Assembly: GCF_021018805.1 (NCBI RefSeq) | Contig: NC_086250.1 | Span: 65,669,322 to 65,733,321, forward strand | From: Prinia subflava | Taxonomy: Eukaryota > Chordata > Aves > Passeriformes > Cisticolidae | DNA length: 64,000 nt | Direction of reading: 5' to 3' | Shown: positions 14,770 through 26,786 of the stretch, piece after piece | Position numbering within the stretch: the stretch's first letter is position 1 | Layout: each line of letters begins with the position of its first letter | The notes under the pieces: model-generated | What the model saw: the letters and a program-made list of their open reading frames with translations, nothing else | Told to the model about the DNA's origin: nothing | Database searches by the model: none | Program-made: the position numbers and the translations under genes

Positions 14770-14833
14770 GTAAATGATTGGACTTGATGACCTGAAAGGT
14801 CATTTTCCAACCCAAAAGATTCAATGATTCTAC
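14770..14833 (+). mobile_element. CR1 LINE, extreme 3' tail fragment
   Basis: Only about 64 bp remain. The sequence reads 'atgattggacttgatgacct', then 'aaaggtcattttccaaccc', and ends with 'gattcaatgattctac'. This matches the last portion of CR1 3' UTRs (ggttggact-gatgatct-aaaggtcttttccaacc followed by the ATTCTATG tail). The region just upstream (14745-14770) is too diverged to assign. It is a dead fragment in the same orientation as the copy near 33.7 kb. Confidence 0.85.
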
Positions 14834-15118
14834 ACCTGACTCTTTGATTAGCATATTGAATGAAATGGTGCTATGACACCTCATTACAAAATCAGGCCAA
14901 ATCCTGATTCTGGTTCTTTGGGAAATCAATTGTCTCAGATGCAATGATCTGGACAAGGAAAAAGCAGCAAGGTATAATTTCTGATTACCATAAGAATGAG
15001 ATTTTGTTCTTTAACACTCAGCAGTTTGTATGTTGCTATCATCTCAAGTCATCATCATTAATTGACTCAAGGCAATTTATAATGTGTTACATAAATAAAA
15101 TCCATTAATGACTTGGAC

Positions 15119-15155
15119 ACAGATTCTTAAAAGCACTTAGGCAAGTTAAATCTTC
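15119..15155. mobile_element. Possible ancient palindromic MITE-like fragment
   Basis: 'agattcttaaaagcacttag' followed by 'gcaagttaaatctt' resembles the recurrent amniote motif gattcagcaaagcacttaagcacatgcttaacttt. It belongs to the same suspected family as the piece at 10.93 kb. Short and diverged. Confidence 0.35.
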
Positions 15156-17602
15156 TGGATTATAGAGGGAATTGCAATTCCTTTTTATAGTGTTGCATAA
15201 ATAACTGTAAAGTTTGAATACTTACCCAAATTTTATTTGCTTTTTCTTCCAAACCGCACCTTCCATTAACTCAACTAGAGCTGTGCATGTGTAACTACAC
15301 CAGTGGTTTGAATCTACACTACCAAATTAAGTATGTACTGTGATGAATTTTGGATTATTCCATCCTTAGATAAATGAATGCATGGAGATAGAAAGTGTGA
15401 ATCAAAACTGGTGTAATCTTTGACTAAACCAGTTACAGCAGTGAGATAAACATATGCTTTGTGGGAGGTTTGGGTGATAAACAAGAGTTCAGAATCTTAT
15501 TACCAGAAATTAAACTGAGGCCTTTCATTCTTGTGAAATGATACTATGGTACTTCCTCAACAGGAATGGAACAAATTGATGTTCAAATACAGCAAAGTGG
15601 TTGCACATGAATGCATGCTCTGTGCTAGAAGAGTGCACATTTCCCAGCTAATCAGAATGGAGATTTTGACCTTGATATTCTCTCTCTAATGCAGAAAATA
15701 ATGAATTTGTCATATGAACTTGAGTAGAGAGGTTAAATCTCAAGCTTATTCCATGTTTGTTGCATATTCCAGAGGGAGTTAAGTAGCTTTGGCATATTAG
15801 AGCCAGATTCCATTTCACCTAAGCCAGGTTTTGTTTGTGCTGAAATGAAAAAAATCCACATCTATTTGCTCCGGTTGTCTCTAATTTTATCTGAATCTAT
15901 TTCACTCTCATCATCTGCCTTCAGTCAGTGCTCCCAAAGGCCAGAGCACATCAACACCATAAGAGCAGTGTCTTGCAAGGTCCACAATTATCCAATGACT
16001 TGGTATGGCAGGCTAATTGCATTAAATTGCAGCTACATCCTTTCAACTGGATTCCCCAGCTCCAAACAATCAACATCACAAAGGGTCAGGTTCTCAGCAT
16101 TAATTCTCTTTGGGCAGCCAGAATGAGTCCTGTATCATTCTCACAGCACAGTATTTAGCATAAGTCAGTGTTGAAAACCATTGTATTTTAAAATTAGTTG
16201 GACTCTTCACAAAAAACAATACACTTCTTTTAGCCTTAAATTTAAAGCTAATTACATTTATGACTTGCCTAGGCTATAAAATGGCCATTAGACAAAGGCT
16301 GCATATCCAGAGATAAGTTTGCCAGCACACCCTTAAGGAATGAAAATCAGAAACAGGATTCATACAGCACCTGAGAAACTGTTTCCAGCTATTACACATA
16401 TAACTCTAATTGATATTTTAATCTCTAAAAAACTTTTTAGTGTCTGCTATTGTTAAACTTTCAAAACTTTCAATCACTCTATAAAGGGGCATAGTTAAAG
16501 AAACAGGAAAAAAGTTCCAGTTATTGCAAGGGAATACCCTAAACATTTTTAGTACAAAATTGAATCACAATGAATTTGAAAATTTCCTTAGAATACTCCA
16601 GTAACTTTGATATCCAAACTATTTTCCAGAAAATATGACATTTCATTAATTTTACTAAATTTAAATTACATTTCTTTAGTAGTCCTAAGCCACCTGCTTC
16701 ATAAAATCATTCAGAACAATTTAGGATTTGTATTTTAAAAGTTCTGGATAAATTATGAGTAAATATTAGAAAAAATATACAAATTAGTAGGCATCTATGA
16801 GCAAACTGTTCAACGGGAAGTTTCAATTCATTTAGGCAGACCCCAATGTACTAGGAATTTGCAGCTTGTGATTTTTAAATTAAAATTTTAAGAAATAATT
16901 ATACTCTAAAACTAAGATGATTATGGTACTGATATTAAATTAAACACCTGAAACACTGCTACACTGCAAAAATATTTTAGAATTTTCTCATAGAGAACAC
17001 CCTGGGGTGCAGTAGAAGTTTTGGACATTATTTGGGGATATCAGGATCATTTACTGAGTGTCAGTCAGCAATAAAAAGTTTAATGTTGTCATTTAAGTGT
17101 TCACTAGACTACTGAAAAGAAATGAACATAACTTATGCCTTCAAATATATAACATGCCTTGAGGAAAAATTATGTTTAAATCCTTTCAGAAAAAAAGCCT
17201 TCTTTCTTCCCCAAAACAACCTAAATTACAAAACACTACAATAGAACTGAAAGCTTTGTTTAAGTGCTCAGATATTCAACCTTACAGACGTATTTTCTAA
17301 ACTGCTTAAAACCTGTGCACAAAGCAAACTCATTCTGCATCAACAGCACCAAGCAGAAAGCACAGGACAGCAGCAGCATCATTTCTTTCACAGACAAACG
17401 AGCAGAAAATGGCAATGAGAGTTTTGCTTCTCTTTAGCAAGGTGAGTTTTTCTCTCTGCTGTAGGCTCAGCTTGCTTTGGGCTTTATCCACCTCCAATAG
17501 GTGAATGTGCATTTCTTCTGCAATAAGGGTGTTCTGCAGGTTTATGGGTTTAGTTTAGTGAGTGTACTAGCAGGATACCTCCAGCTGGTGATTAATCACT
17601 GT

Positions 17603-17670
17603 ATGAAGAAAAAGAAAAAAAAGGGCAGAGAGGGCAGGGAGATGAGCCTAAAAGAAAAAAAAAAAAGAGA
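17603..17670. repeat. Purine-rich low-complexity tract
   Basis: Nearly pure A/G: 'gaagaaaaagaaaaaaaagg', then 'cagagagggcagggagatgag', then an A12-13 run. It has few pyrimidines and no coding signal. Confidence 0.8.
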
Positions 17671-18927
17671 ATGTGCTCCTCTATCATCCTTATCTTCTTT
17701 GGGAGAGAACCACCTTGATTTGGCATTGTTTATGCAACTATTTTATTGTTAGTGCCTTTTAAATCCAGAAAAATAAGAAATCACTAAAACATAAGCCAGA
17801 ACAATGTAGTGGGTATATAAATATATATAACAAGTAAAAGTCTCAGTGGGATGAGAAATAAAGCAGTAGTAGAAATCACTTGATATCATTTTTTAGCAAG
17901 ACATTAGTTTTTTTGAGGGTAGGAAGGTCTAAAACAGCTTAGTTTAAGACAGAGTTGACTCACTATGACAAAAGATAGTTTCACATCAAACACACATACT
18001 AGAAAAATAATGTCTTGATGGCAGTTGTTGCAGTTGAATGGTATTGTGACATTAAATAATAGACAATTGAATTAAAATATTTGTTATTCCCTTTTAGCAA
18101 CTACTTGGCTGCCTGGAAAACCTCTCTAAGTGATTTGCTCATTAATCTTAGTGTGAAAAGGGAGATAAGGAAAATAAAAAACCCACACACCTGCATTCTG
18201 GAATTGAGCTGTCTGAAAAAATGAAGGGAAGAGCAAACAGCAGCTACAAAGCAGGAGAATTTCTCTTCAATTATGTGATAAATTCAAAGAAAATGACAAC
18301 AGGATGAGCGGCTGCACAACTCAGGAGGAAGAGATAAAACAAGAAAAGCAAGAAATAAAGACATTATGTGACCATCTAGGGTAGAGGTATGTTAACACCT
18401 TGGGAGGAGGAAGGAAGCATTAAAAATCATTCCACCCACTTGCATTTATTTCTCAAATTGCAGGTTTTGTGTTCAAAGGAATTTGAAACACCCATTAGCC
18501 TTTCACAAGAAGAATAGATAATGAATTACAACTGCTAGGAAAGCAGTGAAAGAAACCAAAGTTTTTAGACCTAATTTAAGTATTTGTTCTATAGTTCTGA
18601 TCATAGAGCATCTTACATTGGATGAGTTAAAAATGGAGATTTTGGGTCTTCTTATTCAGGCTGATTAATATTGCCTCATTGAAATCTGTAGTGCTATTAA
18701 GAATTGTCATTTATGTTTTTAGAATCAGACTCAATAAAAACTAAATAAAACTGTTATTTTTACTCAAGGGCTGACACAGAAACCTTTTTATTTTAACATA
18801 GCAGTGTTGGAAAAGCATACATAAATTTCACTCTTAAAGCAATTTCTAATTTATTTTTTTCTGTAAAAGAAAAAAATATGTCTCTAATGGCTCACTGTAA
18901 TGAAAAATGGGCACAAAAATAAATATT

Positions 18928-19001
18928 GGACCAAATTCTTCTATCACACTGACCTCACACAACTGATTCTAGTGGGGGTTCTGCTGCGAGAGACAGAATT
19001 T
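18928..19001. mobile_element. Ancient palindromic MITE-like element, near full length
   Basis: The left end 'ggaccaaattcttct' and right end 'gagagacagaattt' contain inverted arms AAATTCT (18933-18939) and AGAATTT (18995-19001). Between them lie 'cacactgacctca' and 'aactgattctagtgggggtt'. The whole resembles the recurrent sauropsid palindrome ggccaaattct…ttgacttcaatggg…gagagcagaattt. I infer a very old non-autonomous DNA transposon copy; the repeat family name is not known to me. Confidence 0.4.
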
Positions 19002-19649
19002 AATGCATTACATTAATGAATGATAGAAATTTCCTTCCCTTCTCCCTCTTGTTCTCCTTTTGTATTACTAGGTTTTTAGTTGTGCCTTTTCCATTATTTT
19101 TTTGGTCTTTGAAAACGCCAATAGAGTTTGCTGAGAAAGCAAACCCTGCAACCCCACTTCACTATTCACAAAGAACACAGATTTGTAACATCTCACCAAA
19201 TAAAGATTCAGCATTTGGCTCAAGCTATAGAGGAGCTTTTGTGGGTTTTTTTCTAGTTCTTAATGTGCTGAGTTTGCTGTCTTGAGTGGTAGCTGTCAAG
19301 CACATGGGGATTCAACACTGTAAATCAGGCCCAGAGAGAAAAGCAAGGGCTACTAGCTGGTGGATTGCATGAACAGAGCTGTTTAGCTGCCCTAAACTCT
19401 TCAAAAGAGATTTTAAATTCAACCCCAGTTATGTGTTATCCCAGCACAGAAGAGTGAATTTCACCCTCAGGGAGTGTATACTAGCTCATATAGTAGTCTT
19501 ATTGTGGAAGGTTCACTTCAGACTCAATTTACAGTATTCCCCTTCTCTCTTCTTGTCTCCCCTTCCTATCCTCAGGCCAACAAAAGGAAATCTGGTTTAT
19601 ATTTCTCAGCACGAGATTTGTTTTCACCTCTGACACTGGGGGAACAATC
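19002..19649. other. Non-coding DNA left of the candidate enhancer
   Basis: Small overlapping frames on both strands (for example 19016-19285) have no recognised product. The string 'actgtaaatcaggccca' near 19318-19334 resembles the end of the ancient MITE-like family, but is too short to call. Confidence 0.6.
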
Positions 19650-20060
19650 CCTCCATGCAGAGGCCTGTTCAGCAGCGCCACGCTTCTCGCCTCGCGGGCC
19701 GATCCCTCACGGATCAGCCAAGTCAGCCACACCTCTCCCGATAAAGGCTTATCAGAGACTTCAGTCAGGCTGATGAAAAAATGCACAGGATCATAATTCT
19801 TGGCTTAAATGGAATCTTATCCTCCCCAAATTATAAGGCGTGCTTCCCTAATGTGGATGATTTCTGCCACACATCGCTGCGTAACGAAGCGCCAGAAATC
19901 AAAGATAGAACATCTTCCTGTAAATGCTGTGCCTCAGAATCAACTTTGCTTCAGCAATAAAACTTTTAAAGTGTAACAGCTGAGTTAAATATAAGCAAAT
20001 GGAAATTACCGGTTAATTAAGCTTCCAGGACTAATCAGTGACAGTATGTTAAAGGAAACT
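19650..20060. promoter_or_regulatory. Candidate conserved regulatory element (CpG-retaining block)
   Basis: CpG dinucleotides, rare elsewhere in the window, cluster here (for example cgcttctcgcctcgcgggcc, tcgctgcgtaacgaagcgcc and taccggttaatt). Palindromic motifs include GATAAAGGCTTATC (19740-19753), two inverted GATA sites, and GATCC-ctcac-GGATC (19701-19715). TAATTA-type homeodomain cores occur near 20010-20025. No open frame here looks coding. CpG retention with dense factor motifs is typical of developmental enhancers, but conservation cannot be tested from one sequence. Confidence 0.35.
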
Positions 20061-20620
20061 ACAAAGCAGTGATACACCCTATGCAAACTTCATTTTCAAA
20101 GGTGTCTGGGCCTGCAGAGATGTGTTAATTGAAAAGTCACATGGATTACTTGATCCATGGTGAATCAAGTAGTGGAATTTACATTAAACTCCATAATGAA
20201 AGTGGTGCTCCACAGGCTTTTGTTATATGTTTGAAAAGCAAACACATTCATAAACCTCCACATGGTTCTGCAGAATCACAAACCTGTGAGTTGAAATTCA
20301 TGTCATTAACAATTCAAGATAGACCCTGTTTTTTGGTTCATTATAAAACCATGCTTATCCTTGCTTTAGCACAGAACCAGCTTCCAGATAAACTCAGTCT
20401 AGCCATTCCAAATTTTGCTCATTTTATGTTGCCTTTTCAGGCATTGAGAGGCTCAAGTCCCATAAACGTTGATGCTCATATATAGCATTCTGAAAATGGG
20501 TTTGCAAATGGCCTCTCTGAAACCATTCCTATTTTTAAAACTGTGCATAGTAATGCAGTTGGGTTAAATATCATTGTTCTAAACACTATACAGGCAATTC
20601 CTCCTCAAGGGTATATAAGC
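20061..20620. other. Non-coding segment beside candidate enhancer, with unrecognised 118-codon frame
   Basis: An open frame on the + strand at 20129-20485 (118 codons) has no recognisable domain, signal peptide or family similarity and no clear splice context. I treat it as a chance frame. A small nested palindrome with arms TACTTGAT and ATCAAGTA lies at 20147-20171. The segment is moderately AT-rich and may extend the element at 19.65-20.06 kb. Confidence 0.3.
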
Positions 20621-21994
20621 CAAATAGACTAAACAGACAGTCTTGGAGGGGAATCAGAGGCATAACAACCTGTATTTAGCTTATAACATTGCTACGCTTC
20701 CATGTATGAAAGCTTGACTTGTTTTTCTTTAGAATTTTAAGCCTTGGTCTAAAGCAGTCTGACTACTGTCAGAAAACTCTGTTTGAAAGTAGAATCAAGA
20801 GATTTTTCCAAGTTGCTAAAGCAGCTCCCTGGCACAGCTGGGAATAAGGCTGAATTTTCTGGAGCTCTATTTTATTAGTGTGCTCCCAACTTTGACAAAT
20901 TACTGTTCTGGTGATAAGCAGTGAAATATTAAGCAAATACATTGCTGTAGGAGCAAAGCCTTTTTTATAATCTGAGACCTTCCCCTGTTATTGATATTAA
21001 TCTTGCCACAGTGTCTCCAAGTCCACAGCATCTTTCAGTTATGTCAGACTTACGTTTTCATCTCTCAGATGCTGACTATGCGTAAAAGAGAGTCATCTTT
21101 TCCTGCATGTGCTGGGTTAGCTCTGGCTAACAAACTCCCAGGCAGTTGCTCACTCACTTTCTCCCTCAATAGGAGCAGGCAGAAAATGGGAAGAACATGG
21201 AAGAGCAAATCCATTAATTGAGATAAAGATAGGGAGGTCACTTACCAGTTACTGTCAAGGCAAAAGAGATTGATTTGGGGAAAATTAACTCTATTGACAA
21301 TTAAAATAGATAGGTAATGAAAAGACAAGCACTGAACTGGTATCTTTCCTTCCCCTTTTCCTACTCTCAATTTCACTCTGTTCTTGTCTTCTCTCAGCCT
21401 GAGTAGCACAGGGTAAAGAGAAACAGGGGTTGTGGTCAGTATATAAAGTTTTCTTTCACCTCTGCTTATCCATGGGCTTCAGTTCTTCAGGAATCATCCA
21501 ACTACTGCTGTGTGGATCCTTCGTGGGCCATGGTGGACAACTCCATTGATGCCATGGAGCACCACCTCCTCTGACCTTGGTGTTCCCTCTGCTGTTTCTC
21601 CCTCCTTTTGCTTCTCCCGCCTGTGTGGATTTTTTTTATGTTTAAGTTTTCTTAAATATGTTTTCTCCCTTTGGCCAGGGGGCTCAGCTGTGCTCTGCTG
21701 GGTCCACTGGAGCTGACTGGGATCAGCTGACTCTGGTGCAGGGCAACCCCATCTTCTCCTCACAGACACTGCAGGCCTGCAACCCTGTTGAAGTTAACTT
21801 TGGGATGTGTTAGATGTACTACAAATTAATGGAACTATACAAATATCTATGTTCTTCCAGCTAGTTAGCTAGTTTACCCCTTTGTATTATCCTGAGATCA
21901 ATCAGATAGGTTGGTAGGTCATTTGATAACCATCTTTTCATTTTACTTTTGTTTTATAAAAGCATTCAGAAGACCCCTTCCAACACCACCTCTC
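20621..21994. other. Non-coding DNA
   Basis: Unique sequence. A modestly GC-rich part at 21480-21790 carries overlapping frames on both strands (- 21494-21769, + 21510-21716) without recognised similarity. The A/C tract begins immediately after. Confidence 0.65.
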
Positions 21995-22105
21995 AAAAAA
22001 AAAAAACAAAAAAACAAAAAACAAAAAACAAAAAAACAAAAAACAAAAAACAAAAAACAAAAAACAAAAAAACAAAAAACAACAAAAAAAAAAAAAAAAA
22101 AAAAA
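21995..22105. repeat. (A5-7C)n low-complexity tract ending in poly(A)
   Basis: A 12-base A run is followed by many AAAAAC/AAAAAAC units and ends with about 22 consecutive A. Only A and C occur on the + strand. It could be an expanded poly(A) tail of a retrocopy on the + strand, but the upstream sequence (21900-21994) shows no recognisable retrocopied gene. Open frames across it are artefacts. Confidence 0.95.
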
Positions 22106-24889
22106 CTGAAGAAAAAAATTACCTCAACCAACTGAATAAAAAACTCGTGACACAAAAATCAGTTTCAAATGAGTGCAAATGTTGAGGATTTTCACCTGTC
22201 TAAACAGACATCTACATACGAATATCTGAAAACCTGGTAATGTTTTCAACAAGTAAAACTTGCTATTGTAGATCAGATAAGACTGACTAGATGTAATGAA
22301 TAAATTATTCAGAAAGCTAAGATGAAAATGACAAAGAAGATCATTCAAAGACTGAGTATGATGTAATTTTCTTTCAACTCTGTTTAAAAGTTTTAACAAT
22401 GCAGTGTTAAAATGAGAGCAATCTGATCTTACATGTGTTGAACTTCTTGAGATAATGAATTCAATAAATAGAAATCACAATACTGAACTGATGACATATG
22501 ATCAGGTCATAAATTTGATACAACTGAAAATACATCATGACAAAGCTGAAAATTGATACAAAGCTTCATTTAATTGCATACATCAGCTCACAAATACTCA
22601 AATTTATGTTTCACTTCAGTAAGCCCTGACCTGATTTCATATTTCATGTGAGAATTAAGTTGATTTTTCAGAAAAATCCCAACATTTTCAAAAGATTTCA
22701 TCAACACCAGATATGAAATATTTGTTTAAAAGACACTGTGTCTTGATTTAGTGACTATCTATGTCTTCCAACATAAGTATTAGGAAAGGAATATAAGCAT
22801 TATGTTCTTTCTTCAAAACCTAGCCTTTCTTTCTTTCTTTTTAAACTTTATTTAATGGTGGTATTTATGTTATCCTAGATAAAGCAGTGGAATAGATATT
22901 TGCCTTTTATAAGTAGGCTTGAATAGATCACAAAAGACTTCCAAGGATTGAATTTGCTAGGTTAGGGTCTAAATTAGAATTATGTCAGTTTTATATTTAA
23001 ATCTATCAAAAATAAAGAAGCAATGAAATGAAATGCACTGTACTGCAAACAGTATTTTAAACACAAATCTGTCTGAATAATATTGTTCATGTCAAGCATA
23101 CAAAATTATGCCTATAAGACAGATATATATGATTTATTACCAAAGTTTTCCCAAAACCTTAATTAAAATACGACTCTATTTCTTGTTTTTCATTAAAAAG
23201 TAACTCAGAAAAGAGAAATTCCACATTTGTTCATTGAATCCACCAACTAGACCCAGAAATACCATAATGTCCCCAAATGCTTTATAACTAATTATTGCTG
23301 CTATTTTACTTTACACAGTTATCAAGGATTGAGGGGATTTGGGGGGAACAAAAGAGCAGAGATAAATGTTTGAGTAGAAGCAAGTGTCCAGGACTGCTTT
23401 TTCCCATGTCAGTGACCTCTTAGCTGTTCTTCTGACATCACAAATCCCATAGTCCTTGCTGCAGTGTACTCCACCCAGAACGGGGCCCTGCAGAATATCC
23501 CTATTCAGAACAACCCTTAAACGTCAGCACATTTCACATGGATTTGGTCAGGAGGGCATCAGTCCCTTGTCTCAGTGCTGGATAAGGACACTAAACACCA
23601 AGCTATTATGGAGTAAAGTGGTGGGTAGATAATATGTTTTAAAATAAACATCCTGGCCCGGGCTTTCAAAACTTCATTGCAACTCTCTTTCCTTGGGAGA
23701 AATTTTCCAGCTCCTGTTTCCTATATCCTGTTAGGCTGCATGACCAAGGGAGAAGAAATCAAGAATCAAGGACATAACTGTGTTGCTGTGGGCACATTTG
23801 ATGTTTCTCTTTTTATGAATGGTCATAAAATGCAACTCGGCAAGGATGGCACAGTGAAGTGGAAGAAACACCTCTGTGAATTTGAGATTCTGCTGCTGCA
23901 ACTCACTGTGAAGGTTATTTGGCCCAAATCCACAGGGGTGTTGGTTTGACTCCTGTTAAAAAGCAACTGTTTTAAATGATGATAAAATGATTGAATCCTT
24001 CTGTAGATTTGGGACCTCACTTCTAAGGGTTTCAGCCTAGTAAGCATTGATATATGCAGGTGAAATTTTGTTGGATTCTAGACCTAATACCCTAGTAATA
24101 GGATTAAATTTTGTCAAAATATATTAATCCATATTGCTTCCAATGAAGCATGAATTATGTGGCAAATAGCCCTTCTATTTGGGGACCGCAGAATTGTGCT
24201 AAATGCTGTCATCCCACTGAGTATTTTCAGTAGATTTCTAACCTACTGCAAGAGATGGTTTCTCCAATAACTGGTACTGTTTTTAGAGATTAGAGCACCT
24301 GTATATCTATGTAGGCTCAAACCTTTTATGTTTCCATTCTTCAGCATTAAAAGAGATATCTTCCAGCATGCCTTCTGGAGCCAGGCAGAAAGTTGGGCTA
24401 ATTCTCCAACAGAGGGAAAGAACTGGCAAATAACCACAGCCATGTCAGCAGATTTAAGTCCTAGCTTTCCAGGCTGCTACAACAACTAAAAACAACATAT
24501 CCATTTCACCCATGCTCTATACTGAAGGTTCAGGAGGTGAGAGGCAAATCTTGCTATGTATAAACAGTCATCTACAGCATATTTGACAAAGAAATTTTAT
24601 TGTCTTAACATGGCTTGGCTTCTACCACCCACAGTGTAGAAATACAACAGCGAAGCTTGTAAACCAGCTTCCATCCTGTTCTAATGATAGTTTAACAACC
24701 AGAAGAACTATAATGTTTAAATATAGAATTATTTCTGTTTACACGTTTAACTATCCCTGGTGTTATGGGGACTTTGGCAGTTTACATAATATCCTCGGAA
24801 CAATAGATATGTGGAGCTTGTACTGGGTGAAATGATACAGCCATCCTTTAAAGGATTAAAAATTGTGGCATTTCTGTTGATTTTTTAAA
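22106..24889. other. Non-coding AT-rich DNA
   Basis: Unique AT-rich sequence. A small + frame at 23677-23949 (90 codons) and an overlapping - frame match nothing known. No repeats above a few units, except a TTTC run near 22827-22841. Confidence 0.65.
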
Positions 24890-25240
24890 TGACAGCTAAT
24901 TCTGTCTTTGATATGCAACGCCTGTGTTGGCAGCCTCTCGATGCTGACAGCATCTAGATTCAGTTCAGTTCAGGAGCTCCAGCTTAAATTTGACACTCCA
25001 TCCAGACTTAGAGGCACCAGGCACTATGGTGACGTCTCTACTGGTAAATAAAACAGATTACAATGCCTGCAGAGCAGTGGGTATTTAAATAAGAAATGCT
25101 AAGGTGAGTCACGCATCTGAAATGCTCCCTTTGCCTCCCATGGATTTAAGTTCTAAATATAAATGCTCCTAAATGATACCAGGAATAAGAAAGGGGATTC
25201 CCTCCTGGCCTTTCAGTACCTACTGTTCAAAATAAGTAAC
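24890..25240. promoter_or_regulatory. Candidate regulatory element
   Basis: The block contains a CRE-like TGACGT (25030-25035), an AP-1-type TGAGTCA (25105-25111), a MEF2-like CTAAATATAA (25153-25162) and scattered CpGs (caacgcctg, ctcgatgc, cacgcatc). No repeat or coding frame explains it. Enhancer function is inferred only. Confidence 0.25.
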
Positions 25241-25708
25241 TTCCTTTAAATGTGATTGGCTAACAACATATTTGGCTAGTATTTAATAATTTTCCCTGGA
25301 TATTATCTATGGTTTGTTTTTTTCTTTGCATTTCATATGAAATATAATCACTGTTAGTTAGACTGAGACTTAAATTTACTGATTTTCTCCAAAATTCAAA
25401 GCACAATTTGAGATTTAATTTTACTTCTTTGATCAACAATAAAGTTGAACCAAGACTAATTTTTCGAGGAAAATTGTGCTCTGCTTTTTTATCTTCAGAG
25501 AATTATATTGTACTCTATTTATTTATAGCACTGACAGGATGAATGACACATCTTTAATCAAATTGTCTTCAATTCACTGTGGGGTTTTTTGTTTTGATTA
25601 TATTTTTGTTGTTTTTTTTTTCTTCCCAGCTCTTATATTGATGCTGATCCTTCACAGATGAATTCAAAAGTACAACCAGACTATCCCATTGCTAAACTTT
25701 GATGGGAA

Positions 25709-25746
25709 AATAAAAGCTTTTATTGTTTTCTCACTTTTGAGAAAAC
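25709..25746. repeat. Two adjacent palindromes
   Basis: A perfect 16-bp palindrome (aataaaagcttttatt, 25709-25724) is followed directly by a 9-bp-arm hairpin, GTTTTCTCA (25725-25733) and TGAGAAAAC (25738-25746), with a 4-base loop. Function unknown. There is no T-run and GC-rich stem of a bacterial-type terminator, and none is expected here. Confidence 0.85.
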
Positions 25747-26285
25747 CTATATTGGATGAGTCCATTTCATGATTTCCTTATAGATGTATGAACTGTAATG
25801 CTTGAAATGTGGTCCAAGGTCATGTGAAGCACAGCCAAGTCTCACAGCCTAAAGGGTCAGAGGGTCAGTCTGAGTCTCCATCCTGCTCACCAGAAACCTG
25901 GAGGCTCCTGGCTATCATTGAACTAAAGCTTTGACTTTTTTTTTTTTTGACTCAACCCCCAGTAACTACAGCTGAAGTATGAAGTAAAACCCTTTGAGAA
26001 TTGGTTTTGCTCTCCTTAGTCACCTTTTCTAAACCCCTACAAGTTCTCCTCAGAACACCAGGAGCACACCAGGTACAGGCTGAATGCCACTATGCTAAAA
26101 TAAATCTTCGTGGTGAAAGGAAATCCAAACATGAACCAGTCTTAATTTAAAAAATCTCCTTTCATTTTTCAGTTATTAAAAAATCTCTGAAATACAGATG
26201 ATATTGCCTGACTTCACTTATCACAAAAACTGCTTCAGAGAGATTAAAAAGAAAAAAATCTTTTCTAAAATTATATGTACTTTCT

Positions 26286-26786
26286 TCAGATTGCTAAAGA
26301 AAAGTCAATGTGCATCCATGACTTCCAAATCAAAGGTGACAAAAGTTTCTGTAGATATGAGTCAGTTGGAGGTCTGCTCAGGCACTGTGCTGTTACTACA
26401 CAGCAGGGATAAAATGCATTATCCTGCGTGTGCTCTTGGTTTATATCAGCACATTTATTCTCCAGCACTAAACACAGCTGTGAAGCAGTGAGTGAAGGAA
26501 GAAGGCTGTGTGGTAGTGAGAGCTTTTCTCCATCTCCTAACCCAAAGCACATGTTTGCATGGAGCACTGCTAATAACCACAGCTCCATTAGCCACTTCTT
26601 TTTCCCCACGCTTGTTAGGTGTTTTTTTAGGGATGGTTGAGAGATGCAGCCTGCTAAAGAAGCAACAAAGGAAAAAGAAAGGAAACAACAAAAATTTTTT
26701 AAAAGTTCAACACAAGAAAATGCAAGGATAGACTTCTGTCTCATACCCCAGTAAAGCTTATTGTCACAGGTCAAAGGTGCAGACAT
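26286..26786 (-). other. Unrecognised 166-codon open frame, probably not a gene
   Basis: This is the longest frame outside simple repeats. The predicted product has a hydrophobic stretch near residues 30-50 and many Cys and Leu. I recognise no domain, motif or family. Overlapping frames on the + strand at 26428-26640 and 26492-26731 show that the region is simply stop-poor. No Kozak, splice or polyadenylation arrangement supports transcription. Most likely a chance frame. Confidence 0.15.

Larger units (their letters stand above)
14834..18927. other. Non-coding AT-rich DNA
   Basis: Small frames at 15845-16126 and 15928-16158 overlap on the same strand and match nothing known. A purine-rich tract at 17.6 kb and an old MITE-like piece at 15.12 kb are listed separately. 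A 7-bp inverted pair (AACTGGT 15406-15412, ACCAGTT 15428-15434) may be a further decayed palindrome. Confidence 0.65.

Noticed and set aside
16695..16735. Possible reverse-strand CR1 tail at 'ataaaatcattcagaacaat'
   Set aside because: The match is limited to about 12 bp and lacks the downstream CR1 landmarks.
17030..17080. MIR-like 'catttactgagtgtcagtca'
   Set aside because: Only about 15 bp resemble the MIR 'catttattgagcgcttac' segment, with no neighbouring landmarks.
20129..20485. 118-codon frame as a gene
   Set aside because: No recognised domain, no splice or polyadenylation context; it overlaps a candidate regulatory block and is compatible with chance.
21911..22185. Lys/Gln/Thr-rich and Phe/Cys-rich frames
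   Set aside because: Translations of the A-rich (A5-7C)n tract.
25709..25746. Rho-independent terminator
   Set aside because: The context is a vertebrate genome; the stem is AT-rich with no following gene structure.
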